A DNA stretch of 64,000 nucleotides from Caldilineae bacterium (GTDB taxonomy: Bacteria > Chloroflexota > Anaerolineae > Epilineales > Epilineaceae), in assembly GCA_020634625.1 (NCBI GenBank), contig JACKBJ010000016.1, forward strand, positions 1 to 64,000, given 5' to 3'. How positions within the stretch are numbered: position 1 is the stretch's first letter; the number at the start of each line of letters is the position of its first letter. This document shows, piece after piece, positions 25,962 through 33,780 of the stretch. The position numbers and the translations under genes are program-made. The notes under the pieces were generated by a model that worked only from the letters and a program-made list of their open reading frames with translations, was not told the origin of the DNA and did not search any database.

Positions 25962-27317
25962 ATGAACCAAGAAAATGGGAGGAATATTGTGACTGGCGGC
26001 AAGTACAGTAGATTGCCTTTGTTGATGGCGGCGTTTACGATCTTGTCCATGCTATATGTTCTTGCTGTGTTTTCTTCTCGTCATGACGAGATAGTGCCGA
26101 AAAGAGCGTATGATAGTACCGTCGCTGGTGGGATGAGCTATTCCCCCGGAGGGGTAACGGGAACAATCTCTATTTCCTATACGGAGTATATTTCTGTGGC
26201 GGGTGAAATGGCCCCATTAGGCTATCGCGATGTTATTGTGGATGAAATCGATCGGTATATATCATTTAGTGAAGTTATCTCGGTTGCGAATGGTCGAACG
26301 AAGAGAGTGATTGAGGCAGTGGACGGCAATCGTTGGATTTCGCAGAGCGTTGATGCGAATGAAGAGATGAGTTATCAGATAGGGCGGCTAGAGGATCACT
26401 CTGTTCCAGGCTTTTTGTCGGAGCAATTCAATCGAGGTGTTGTAAGAGACGATTTTTCAGTCATTAGAACGCCGGGGGCCCCAATTGTCCCCTTGACGAC
26501 GATTAGCAACGCGATTAGCTCAGGGGTGGCTAGTATGGTTGGCCAGCAATGGCTGCAAGCGCTGAAGTCAACACAAATCGTTGTGACGGATGGAATTCGG
26601 GTTAGCCATGTGTGGTTTGACGATGTTTACGGCCTCCGTTTGAGACACGATATCTACTCGGACGGTGAGCTAATGTCATCGCTGATTGCGGAGAATGTTA
26701 TTCTTGGTGATTTGTCAGGCATCGACTATTCGCCGAGTATCGAACCTGGCACTCGTGTTGATTATTTTGAGGTAGTTGAGTTTGATCCTGGCACCTCTGG
26801 TTATCCAGATACCGCTGGTGTAACGAGTTTGCTTTATCCCGATGACCCAATTAGCGGGAGTCTGTATCTTGATGTGTCTACCTATATAACGGGGACCAGA
26901 GCGCTCGAGCAAGAGAGCGTTGATCTCGGGTTGTCAGAAGCTGGGTGGGTTATTGGGCAGCAGTTGTCCAGCCAAGACGGTATGGAGTTGTTTTCTTTGC
27001 AAGGTGATAATCGAAATAACCTGCCATTTAGTGTTGATCCTCTGTGGCCGCCAGACTGGATCGGAAATCCGGTGGATTGGGGCACGGGAACGTTTGATGA
27101 GAGGTTCACGATGCAGTTTACTGACACTACGAGTGTTGATATATACAAGATAAACGACGGGTCCGGTGTGGAGTCAGGTGAACAGGCGCTAGATTTCGAC
27201 TACCTTGTAACATGGATTGAAGGTAGTTATAATCGAGTGGTTCTGTGTTTGACTGGTGTGGAGGGTGAGGACTTGGCCTTCGAGTGGGCTGAAGCGTATA
27301 GGAATGGTTCTAGCTAG
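25962..27317 (+). CDS. Exported hypothetical protein, AT-rich paralogue of 87-1451
   Basis: A 451-residue protein with an N-terminal membrane anchor or signal (~17-37) and an otherwise soluble, acidic, beta-rich body. Function unknown. Ordered blocks in the C-terminal half match the product of 87-1451 (EFDP, LLYP, YITGT, LWPPDW, LVTWIE). It lies 39 nt after the VWA surface-protein gene and shares its low GC, so the two were probably acquired and are expressed together. Confidence 0.7.
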   Translation: MNQENGRNIVTGGKYSRLPLLMAAFTILSMLYVLAVFSSRHDEIVPKRAYDSTVAGGMSYSPGGVTGTISISYTEYISVAGEMAPLGYRDVIVDEIDRYISFSEVISVANGRTKRVIEAVDGNRWISQSVDANEEMSYQIGRLEDHSVPGFLSEQFNRGVVRDDFSVIRTPGAPIVPLTTISNAISSGVASMVGQQWLQALKSTQIVVTDGIRVSHVWFDDVYGLRLRHDIYSDGELMSSLIAENVILGDLSGIDYSPSIEPGTRVDYFEVVEFDPGTSGYPDTAGVTSLLYPDDPISGSLYLDVSTYITGTRALEQESVDLGLSEAGWVIGQQLSSQDGMELFSLQGDNRNNLPFSVDPLWPPDWIGNPVDWGTGTFDERFTMQFTDTTSVDIYKINDGSGVESGEQALDFDYLVTWIEGSYNRVVLCLTGVEGEDLAFEWAEAYRNGSS

Positions 27318-27615
27318 AGGGGCACTCTCAACGACAATGTTCCTGCTCAGCCGGTCTGAATTCGAGTAAGCTGTAGAAATGCTGACCGAAGCGCAGGTGC
27401 GGGCGGTGAGCGAGGAGGCCAAGGTGGGCGACCATCCTCGATCTTCAGCAGCAGTTTGCCGCACTCACGGTTCGCCTTACCGAGCTGGAGGCCCGGCTGA
27501 ACAAGAACGCAGGAGGCCTATGGGGGCTCCGGCGTGCAATCCGGAGGTTAGAATCTACGAGACTTGCGGTGTGCGGCTGGACGATCGAAGCCTCTAGCCC
27601 ACGTTCATGACACCC
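27318..27615. other. Gene-free stretch between AT-rich pair and IS21 element
   Basis: About 300 bp holding the second IS66-like relic (27379-27509) and otherwise nothing I can support. The IS21 left end begins at 27616. Confidence 0.5.
27379..27509 (+). pseudogene. IS66-family transposase N-terminal remnant (copy 2)
   Basis: Starts with ATG and MLTEAQVRAVSEEAKV, then after a frameshift continues LQQQFAALTVRLTELEARL and NKN, the usual IS66 opening. The match to copy 1 (22941-23006) is close over ~65 bp. It is frameshifted and truncated. Confidence 0.6.
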
Positions 27616-27700
27616 TGTCAACACCGACGAAGATTGTCCCACTTTCACCGATCTAGAATGTCCCCTGAACGCCGACATGGATGTCCTCTGAACGACGGCG

Positions 27701-28495
27701 TCAGGTGGTCATCGGCACCTCCTCGGCGATGGGCGACTCGGCAGCGGCGGGAGCGGCAGACTGGGCCCGGCCGAGCAGGCCGGCCTTGCGCTTCTCCTTG
27801 AGCCGGTAGCTCTCGCCCTTGATGTTCAGCGTGGTGGCGTGGTGGAGCAGCCGGTCGAGGATGGCGGTAGCCAGGACGTGGTCGTTGAACACCTCGCCCC
27901 AGTCGACGAAGCTCTTGTTGCTGGTGACGATGGTGCTGGCGCGCTCGTAACGACGGACCACGAGACGGAAGAAGAGGCTGGCCTCCTCTCGGTTGAGCGG
28001 CAGATAGCCGATCTCGTCGAGGATGAGCAGCTTGGGGTAGGTCAGTTGCTGCAGCACCCGCTCCAGCCGGTTCTCGCGTTTGGCACGGGTCAGGCGGGTC
28101 ATGAGCGTCTCGAGGGTCATGAAGCGCACGGTGTAGCCAGCCTCGACCGCCTTGACCCCAAACGCAACGGCCAGATGTGTCTTCCCAACGCCCGGCGGGC
28201 CCAGGATGACGACGTTGCTGGCTCGCTCGACGAAGCCGCAGCCGGCCAGCTCGCGCAGCTGGCGACGGTCGAGAGAGGGCTGGAAGTCGACGTCGAATTG
28301 CTCGAGGGTCTTGTGCCAAGGGAAACGGGCCTGGCGCAGGCGACTCTCGACGGTCCGCTGGAAGCGCCCGCGCCACTCGGCATCCAGGGCGCTGACCAGG
28401 AAGTCCTTGTAGTCCAGGTCCTTGGCCGACGCTTGCTCACAGACGCGGTCGAGCTGGGCCTCCAGGTGGTCGAGCTTCAGGCGATCCAGCAGCAT
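27701..28495 (-). CDS. istB: IS21 helper ATPase IstB
   Basis: 264 residues, an AAA+ ATPase of the DnaC-like group that helps the IstA transposase choose and join target DNA. Walker A 'GPPGVGKTHLA' lies near residue 100, Walker B 'LLILDEIGYLP' near 160, and sensor 'STIVTSNKSF' near 190. The start is the ATG at 28495, 2 nt after the istA stop, the normal IS21 arrangement. The frame runs further upstream but that part overlaps istA. The C-terminal ~25 residues are Ala/Pro-rich. Confidence 0.92.
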   Translation of the reverse strand: MLLDRLKLDHLEAQLDRVCEQASAKDLDYKDFLVSALDAEWRGRFQRTVESRLRQARFPWHKTLEQFDVDFQPSLDRRQLRELAGCGFVERASNVVILGPPGVGKTHLAVAFGVKAVEAGYTVRFMTLETLMTRLTRAKRENRLERVLQQLTYPKLLILDEIGYLPLNREEASLFFRLVVRRYERASTIVTSNKSFVDWGEVFNDHVLATAILDRLLHHATTLNIKGESYRLKEKRKAGLLGRAQSAAPAAAESPIAEEVPMTT

Positions 28496-28497
28496 GT

Positions 28498-29682
28498 TCA
28501 GTTCCACTGGCCCGCCTCCTCGTAGACTTCCAGTGACCGCTGCTCGACACCAAGCGTGTCCTTCCAGAGTTGAGCATGGTGCTCCGGCATGGTCACCCAG
28601 CCGCTGGCTGCGTCCTGGATGCGATGCGCGGCCACCAGCCGATCCTCGGCGAAGATGCGCAGGCTGTCGTCCAGGCCGATTCTCGTGGTGACTCGCCGGC
28701 CGGCCAGCTCGCTCGGCACGCTGTAGCGGTTGCCCCGAACCTCGACGTAGCAGTCCCAGCTGACCTGCCGCGACTCGTGGTAGCTCGTGTCGAAGCGAGC
28801 CAGCGGCAGCGGCTGCAGGGCCGCGCGTTCCTTCTCGAAACGCGCGGCGACGATCTCCTTGACCGTGCCGTGTCGTCGCTGGTCGGCCTCCTCGGCCAGC
28901 CAACGCTCCGCCAGCTGGTTCATGTGTGTCAGGCTCTCGAAGCTACGGTAACGTTGGAAGAAGTTGCCCTTGACGTAGCCCACCATTCGCTCGTCCTTTC
29001 CCTTGGTCTGCGGCCGCCGCGGCTTGCATGCCTTGGGCTCGAAGCCGTAGTGCCCAGCCAGGTCGACAAAGCGTGCCGCGAAACGGGGTCCCGACTCCGT
29101 CCCATGCTCCGCCACGGCCGTCTTCTGGTTGTCGACCAGCACTTCGGCCGGTACGCCGCCGAAGTGCTCCAGCGCTCGAATCAGGCCCTCGTAGGTGTGC
29201 TCGGCGTCCAGGCTCGGCGCGCACCAGAAGTGGAATCGCCGAGAGAAGCCCAGCGTGTTCACCTGGAAGTAGACCTTCGTCCGCTCCCCGCCGACTTGCG
29301 TCCACAGTTCCGCCCAGTCATGCTGCAGCTGCTTGCCGGGCGCCGTCTCGAAACGGACCGTGCTCCGCTTGCGCCGCTCCTGCCGGCGCGGCCGGATGTA
29401 GTCCCGCAGGATGCTGATCCCGCCCGCATATCCCGCTTCCTGGATCTCCCGCAGGATGACCATGGCGTTCCACACACCCTCGCCCACCAGTTCGTCCACT
29501 CGGGGCTTGTACGGGTCCAACTTGCTCGGCCGCGGACCCGGCCGCCCCTTTGGCGGTCCGCCTCGCTCCAGGGCTCGGCTCACCGTCTTGCGGTGCACCC
29601 CGATCTCCTCGGCGATGTCCTTCTGGTAGACACCGCGCTTGCTCAGTGCTTGAATCACTTGCCAGTCCCCTTTTCTCAGCAT
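28498..29682 (-). CDS. istA: IS21 transposase IstA
   Basis: 394 residues. N-terminal helix-turn-helix (~15-40, 'DIAEEIGVHRKTVSRAL'), then an RNase H-like core with the DDE triad: Asp in 'QHDWAEL', Asp in 'LVDNQKTAV', and Glu in 'KGKDERMVGYVK'. C-terminal Mu-type beta domain. ATG at 29682 ('MLRKGDW') is chosen over the ATG 15 codons upstream because IstA proteins usually begin with the HTH and because GGAGGTGCCC precedes it. Confidence 0.92.
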   Translation of the reverse strand: MLRKGDWQVIQALSKRGVYQKDIAEEIGVHRKTVSRALERGGPPKGRPGPRPSKLDPYKPRVDELVGEGVWNAMVILREIQEAGYAGGISILRDYIRPRRQERRKRSTVRFETAPGKQLQHDWAELWTQVGGERTKVYFQVNTLGFSRRFHFWCAPSLDAEHTYEGLIRALEHFGGVPAEVLVDNQKTAVAEHGTESGPRFAARFVDLAGHYGFEPKACKPRRPQTKGKDERMVGYVKGNFFQRYRSFESLTHMNQLAERWLAEEADQRRHGTVKEIVAARFEKERAALQPLPLARFDTSYHESRQVSWDCYVEVRGNRYSVPSELAGRRVTTRIGLDDSLRIFAEDRLVAAHRIQDAASGWVTMPEHHAQLWKDTLGVEQRSLEVYEEAGQWN

Positions 29683-29799
29683 CTGGGCACCTCCTCGTGG
29701 TTTTTCGCGATTCCACGGAAGGTACATCAGGGCCGGCGAAGAGGGGACATTCTTGTTCGGCGTTTTTGGGACTTATACCGTCGTTGCTGACAACCCCGC

Positions 29800-30287
29800 T
29801 CGATTCTCAGCCCCGCCGTCGCGCACCACCAGGATTCACTCGTTCCTCACTCCCTCCGCCCCCGCCTCGGCATGACGGTCCGGTCGGCGTGCTCCTGTTT
29901 GCCGACAGTGCCCCTGCTAACATCGTTCTCCTCACCCCAGGGTGCCTCTCACGCCGGTTGCGCCGTCAAAGTGCCAGAGGTGAATGGCATGAAACAACCA
30001 GTTCCTCTCCTCGTGCTCGCCGGACTTGTTCTCTTCGGGCTAGTCATTGCGAACATGTGGTTCGGTCCACGACTCGCCGTCCCTGCTAAGTCGTCCCCAG
30101 GAACAGCCACGCTATCCACTACCTCAACCGGCACGATCGTGGCCGCGCCAACGTATGACGGATTCGGCGCCAAGGCACCGATTCTCGCAGCCCAACTCAC
30201 GCCTGGCTCTACAGAAACTCCGCCTGGTGGCAATACGCCACTGCCACCGGGCGCGACTCCGACACCCTAGACTTGGTCAATGCCCTG
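29800..30287 (+). repeat. Duplicated cassette, copy A
   Basis: About 470 bp nearly identical to 33210-33695: I count about 23 differences over the aligned part. It holds ~170 bp of leader, a 93-codon gene and a few bases past the stop (similarity ends after GACTTGGTCAATGC). The left side abuts the IS21 element. Confidence 0.85.
29989..30270 (+). CDS. Small membrane-anchored Pro/Thr-rich protein, copy A
   Basis: 93 residues. One N-terminal membrane helix (~5-25, 'LLVLAGLVLFGLVIANMWFG') followed by an exported Thr/Pro/Gly-rich tail that ends in PTP. No known family. An ATG at 29989 is preceded by AGAGGTGAATGGC; a GTG three codons earlier is possible. Five residues differ from copy B at 33392. 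The linker-like tail suits a cell-surface peptide. Confidence 0.6.
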   Translation: MKQPVPLLVLAGLVLFGLVIANMWFGPRLAVPAKSSPGTATLSTTSTGTIVAAPTYDGFGAKAPILAAQLTPGSTETPPGGNTPLPPGATPTP

Positions 30288-30322
30288 GTCGCGGTGTTCG
30301 ACGGCGCTCCGATCATGCCGGC

Positions 30323-31649
30323 GCTCAGCTGACCGGCCTCACTGCCTGACACATCGTCCTAGACGCCGGCCGGCGCGGTGTCGCCCATCAGCCATTCGAA
30401 TCGGTTGAAGACCTTGAAGGAGATGCCGAAGCGGGTGAGCGGATCGGGGTCTGGAGCCGGGTTGAGATGAAGGCGCAGCTTGAACCGCTGGCCGAGCGCC
30501 GTGGCTCGTTGGTAGGCTCGGCAGCCGATCTGGAAGTAGCTGAGACCACGGCGGGAGTGGGCATCGACGAGCTCGCGCGCGCCGGACTCGACGAGGAACA
30601 CCCCTTCCGAGACGGTGTAGAGTGTGGCGACGGCGAGGATCAAGAGCAGGCGATCGACCTGCGCGGGAGCAACGAGATGGCTGGACTCCCAGTCGAAGCC
30701 GCCGGACTTGTCGTCGCGGAAGCTGTGCTCGATGTTCATCCTGCAGCGGTAACAGGCTGCTACATGCAGCCCATCCGCTCGGTTCGAGGCGATGTACCAG
30801 ACCTCGGCGTCGGGCTCGGGAGCCAACACAACAAAGACGTGGACCGGCCCGAATCGCTTCTCGCCGAAGCCCGAGAGACGAACATCGTGCAGCCCGAAGA
30901 CATCGCCCGGCGCGACATCGTAGTCGCTGAGCTTGCGGGTCCGGCCATTGGGGAGTTGGACCTTGCGGCTCCGCTTGAGTCGCAGGCCGAAGTCCCAGCC
31001 GGTGTCACGGCACCAGCGCATAAGCTCGACGCCGCCGAAGCCGCGATCGCCGAGCAGCATCACCGACTTGGTGCCGCTGAGCAGCGTGGCAGCGTCATCC
31101 AACAGCGGCCGGTAGTCCTCGAACGCCAAGGTGTGCCCCTGCGTCGCAAAGCTGCGCCAGACCAGCGGAATCGACCGGCCACGGAAGACCAGCGCGACGC
31201 GGCAGACCACGCATCGCCCTTTGGGGCTCGTCGTGTCGATGGCGACCAGCACGTCGCGCCCAGACCAGCTCTTGAGAGTCTGGACGATGAACGGGCGGTA
31301 GTACGCCGCGGGATCGACGTGCGGGTTGTTCAGGAATCGCCAGAGGCGACGCCAGCGACTTGCCGCCTTCGTATCGCCAGCGATCACCAGCGCCCAGCCG
31401 GTCAGCGAAACGTGGGAGGTCAGGAGCAGCGCGGTCACCGACCAGGCGAACACGCGCAGCCGACGCAGATCTTCTCGCGGACAACCTTGGCGGACATGGC
31501 GGAGCACCGTAGAATGCGCGTTCAGGCTGGCGGACACCGTCGTCTCTCCTTGAGTGTGGTTCTGAGCAAACCCAACTCTACGGAGGTGGCGGCTTGTGCG
31601 CCAGCCTAGCTCTTATGTTCTGTCAGGCAGTGAGGCTGACCGGCTGAGC
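30323..31649 (-). mobile_element. IS4-family insertion sequence
   Basis: About 1.33 kb with one transposase gene. Ends at 30323-30351 and 31621-31649 are 29-bp imperfect inverted repeats: a perfect inner 16-bp block (GCCTCACTGCCTGACA) and a perfect outer GCTCAGC, separated by a hexamer TGACCG that has the same orientation at both ends rather than inverted. I could not find a target duplication, so the outer limits are approximate. Confidence 0.8.
30359..31537 (-). CDS. IS4-family DDE transposase
   Basis: 392 residues, full length. Catalytic residues are visible: Asp in 'LVAIDTTS', Asp in 'LLGDRGFGG', and the exact IS4 signature Y-x2-R-x3-E-x6-K in 'YRCRMNIEHSFRDDK'. It should cut and paste its own element. 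The stop lies 8 nt inside the left inverted repeat. The sequence is intact, so it may be active. Confidence 0.92.
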   Translation of the reverse strand: MSASLNAHSTVLRHVRQGCPREDLRRLRVFAWSVTALLLTSHVSLTGWALVIAGDTKAASRWRRLWRFLNNPHVDPAAYYRPFIVQTLKSWSGRDVLVAIDTTSPKGRCVVCRVALVFRGRSIPLVWRSFATQGHTLAFEDYRPLLDDAATLLSGTKSVMLLGDRGFGGVELMRWCRDTGWDFGLRLKRSRKVQLPNGRTRKLSDYDVAPGDVFGLHDVRLSGFGEKRFGPVHVFVVLAPEPDAEVWYIASNRADGLHVAACYRCRMNIEHSFRDDKSGGFDWESSHLVAPAQVDRLLLILAVATLYTVSEGVFLVESGARELVDAHSRRGLSYFQIGCRAYQRATALGQRFKLRLHLNPAPDPDPLTRFGISFKVFNRFEWLMGDTAPAGV

Positions 31650-31910
31650 AGTTACTCCGGGGTTACCCCCTTCGGCATCGGGAGCTATGATGCGGATGAG
31701 ATCGAAGACGGCACCTGGTTCACCGGCGAGTGGGACTTCGATGGCGGGACCGCCTCCTCCACGCCGATGAAGTTCACATATCAAGAGACCCGCCATAAAT
31801 TCTGTTGGTGGGATAGCCCTTGGTGCATGGGAGGGACCGGGAAGGCAGGCTTTCTGTTCTCGACATCTTGGTATTGGGGCGTTGCGAAACTCCAGGGATG
31901 GTACTATTGA
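31650..31910 (+). pseudogene. 3' fragment of a gene cut by the IS4-type element
   Basis: An open frame runs into the IS right end and reads 86 residues of aromatic-rich protein (many Trp, Tyr, Phe, Gly; 'HKFCWWDSPWC') before a stop at 31910. The composition looks like real protein, but no start or ribosome site exists outside the IS. I could not find its other half left of the IS. Confidence 0.45.
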
Positions 31911-31997
31911 CCGGCATCAAGCGCGCGGAATTCGGGCTTGGTGGATCCAATTGAGCCGGACGACCCACTGTGTCGATAGCGGTTGAGAGTCGTCTCT

Positions 31998-32029
31998 GAC
32001 CAACGATCTCCGTTGGGAGGTCGTTGGTC
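31998..32029. terminator. Strong hairpin upstream of 32068
   Basis: A 14-bp stem with one G-U pair (31998-32011 with 32016-32029) and loop GTTG. No T-run follows. It may end transcription of the truncated gene or act in the leader of the next gene. Confidence 0.5.
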
Positions 32030-32067
32030 GGAAGACTGTCATCCCGAGAGTCAAAGGAAGCTAGCGC

Positions 32068-32439
32068 ATGCGTGGTCGAGCCGCAACCATCTTTGCCATC
32101 GCGTCGGTCATGTTGTTCGGATTCGCCAAAGGACACAACATTGGCGATGGAATGAGTGAGATTGCCTCGGGGGATTCCCGAGTCGCTGCGGCAGCGGCCC
32201 TTGATTCCGCTTACTTGCTCATACCAATGAGTCAGGGGCCACTGAGTTTCTTGACGTTAGCCTATCGAGTTATTGAAGTCGAGGACTCGCCGGGTTCGTG
32301 TGACCAGAAAGCTGGGATCGCGGACGCCGATGCGGTCCGAGCCGCTGATCATGTTGTAGTGATTCAAACCTATTCCTTCTTCGGCGTTCCACTGAAAAAG
32401 TACTACTTCTTGTGTTCCGGAATGGTGATGCATGGCTAA
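32068..32439 (+). CDS. Small exported hypothetical protein
   Basis: 123 residues with an N-terminal signal or anchor (~5-22, 'ATIFAIASVMLFGFAKG') and a soluble body with two Cys and a hydrophobic C-terminal strand region. AAAGGAAG lies 9 nt before the ATG. I do not recognise it. Just past its stop lies the left arm of a 32-bp inverted repeat (32453). Confidence 0.55.
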   Translation: MRGRAATIFAIASVMLFGFAKGHNIGDGMSEIASGDSRVAAAAALDSAYLLIPMSQGPLSFLTLAYRVIEVEDSPGSCDQKAGIADADAVRAADHVVVIQTYSFFGVPLKKYYFLCSGMVMHG

Positions 32440-32452
32440 TCTGCAGGCATAT

Positions 32453-33154
32453 GTTCAGCCGGTCCCCTACAACGCACTTGCGTCCAGGCCCGAAATCTCG
32501 TAGCGTAGACCCATGATACACCCGCTGACCGAGCGCCTTCCGAAACGCCGCTCAACGGACTTCCGCTAGTGCACGCTCGACGCACACTCTTGTAAGTTCC
32601 CACCCAAATGCGTCCACAGCCCCTTCACCGAGTAATTCCACCTCGGATGGCTCTGGCACCATTCGGGCAGTTGTTCTTACAACCCACGTCACTATGTCGG
32701 AGTTTCCTTCGTAACCAGGTCCTTGAATTTCCGCTGATACAATATAGCTTCGATTAGTGTTTACAAATAGGTTTCCCGCCCGCATAATCAACCCATTCCC
32801 CACCAGGGTACTCAATAACACGTCTCTAGTTTCATCACTCAACTCATCTGTCGACATCTGAACAATATTCGCCTGCTGAAAGCACGGCCCCGTGCTACTC
32901 ACCGCCTCCTGCGGCCCATCGTCTGTTGCCCCTGCACGAACTTCCCCGCCCGGAACGCTAGTCCCTTGCACCAAGCTACTTACACGAGGGCCGCCACACG
33001 CGCTAATGAATCCCAACACGACCATAGGGGCTGCCATCTTGTATCGCATGACCTACTCTCCAGGAGACCGTTCGGCGGGCGAGCTGCCGCGATGCCCGAA
33101 GTCGTGCTGAGTGGCGCGGTGCGACGCAAGTGCGTTGTAGGGGACCGGCTGAAC
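32453..33154. repeat. Inverted-repeat unit enclosing a lipoprotein gene
   Basis: Arms 32453-32484 and 33123-33154 are a perfect 32-bp inverted repeat beginning GTTCAGCCGGTCCCC. Each arm itself holds the near-palindrome ACGCAAGTGCGT. The 702-bp unit encloses only the minus-strand gene 32552-33049. It has the build of a non-autonomous transposon or cassette; no target duplication was found. Confidence 0.75.
32552..33049 (-). CDS. Lipoprotein of unknown function
   Basis: 165 residues. The N-terminus has a signal with a good lipobox (Ile-Ser-Ala-Cys, Cys18), so it should be lipid-anchored outside the cell. The rest holds a Gly/Ser/Thr linker (~20-55) and a compact domain (~60-165) of mixed strands and helices with two Cys. 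No family recognised. GC is about 52-55%, lower than the chromosome. It is the only gene in the 32-bp inverted-repeat unit. GGAGAG precedes the ATG. Confidence 0.65.
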   Translation of the reverse strand: MRYKMAAPMVVLGFISACGGPRVSSLVQGTSVPGGEVRAGATDDGPQEAVSSTGPCFQQANIVQMSTDELSDETRDVLLSTLVGNGLIMRAGNLFVNTNRSYIVSAEIQGPGYEGNSDIVTWVVRTTARMVPEPSEVELLGEGAVDAFGWELTRVCVERALAEVR

Positions 33155-33209
33155 GCTGACGATCCGAGCACGCTAGACGCCCGTTGCCCTCTTGATGTCT
33201 CGCCAGTGA

Positions 33210-33695
33210 GTCGGCCCCGCGCCTCGCACCACCAGTATACACTCGTTCCTCACTCCCTCCGCCCCCGCCTCGGCATGACGGTCCGGTCGGCGTGCTCCTG
33301 CTTGCCGATGCCCCACCTGCTAACATCGTTCTCCTCACCCTAGGGTGCCTCTCACGCCGGTTGCGCCGTCAAACAGCCAGAGGTGAATGCCATGAAACAA
33401 CCAGTTCCTCTCCTCGTGCTCGCCGGACTTGTTCTCTTCGGGCTAGTCATTGCGAACATGTGGTTCGGTTCACGGCCCGCCGTCCCTGCTAAGTCGTCCC
33501 CAGGAACCGCCACGCTATCCACTACCTCAACCGGCACGATCGTGGCCGCGCCAACGTATGATGGATTCGGCGCCAAGGCACCGATTCACGCAACCCAACT
33601 CACGCCCGGCTCTACAGAAACTCCGCCTGGCGGCAATACGCCACTGCCACCGGGCGCGAGTCCGACACCCTAGACTTGGTCAATGCACTTGTCGC
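33210..33695 (+). repeat. Duplicated cassette, copy B
   Basis: Second copy of the ~470-bp segment at 29800-30287, same orientation, 3.4 kb away. Both leader and gene are conserved, and similarity stops at the same point just after the gene. Confidence 0.85.
33392..33673 (+). CDS. Small membrane-anchored Pro/Thr-rich protein, copy B
   Basis: 93 residues, paralogue of 29989-30270 with five substitutions (for example GSRPAV for GPRLAV). Membrane helix ~5-25, then a Thr/Pro-rich tail ending PTP. The frame and most wobble positions are kept between copies, which supports real coding. Function unknown. Confidence 0.6.
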   Translation: MKQPVPLLVLAGLVLFGLVIANMWFGSRPAVPAKSSPGTATLSTTSTGTIVAAPTYDGFGAKAPIHATQLTPGSTETPPGGNTPLPPGASPTP

Positions 33696-33780
33696 GCGTG
33701 TGAGCGCAGCATTCCGTTCCGGGTGAGTGGCATCTCATGGATGACAGTCGCCATTGAGTTGAGGCGAAGACGGGCAGGCA

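Larger units (their letters stand above)
27616..29792 (-). mobile_element. Complete IS21-family insertion sequence
   Basis: 2177 bp with istA and istB on the minus strand. The ends are imperfect ~50-bp inverted repeats: TGTCAACACCGACG at 27616 and, on the other strand from 29792, TGTCAGCAACGACG, both carrying AGAATGTCCCC about 40 nt further in. Further AT-GTCC copies lie inside, as expected for the multiple end repeats of IS21. ACCC flanks it on both sides (27612-27615 and 29793-29796), a plausible 4-bp target duplication. Both genes are intact, so it may be active. Confidence 0.88.

Noticed and set aside
29872..30089. Overlapping alternative frames in the duplicated cassettes
   Set aside because: They change or break between the two copies, while the 93-codon membrane-peptide frame is kept.
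32453..33154. Integron gene cassette
   Set aside because: The 32-bp repeats are inverted and perfect rather than direct attC-like sites, and no integron integrase is present.
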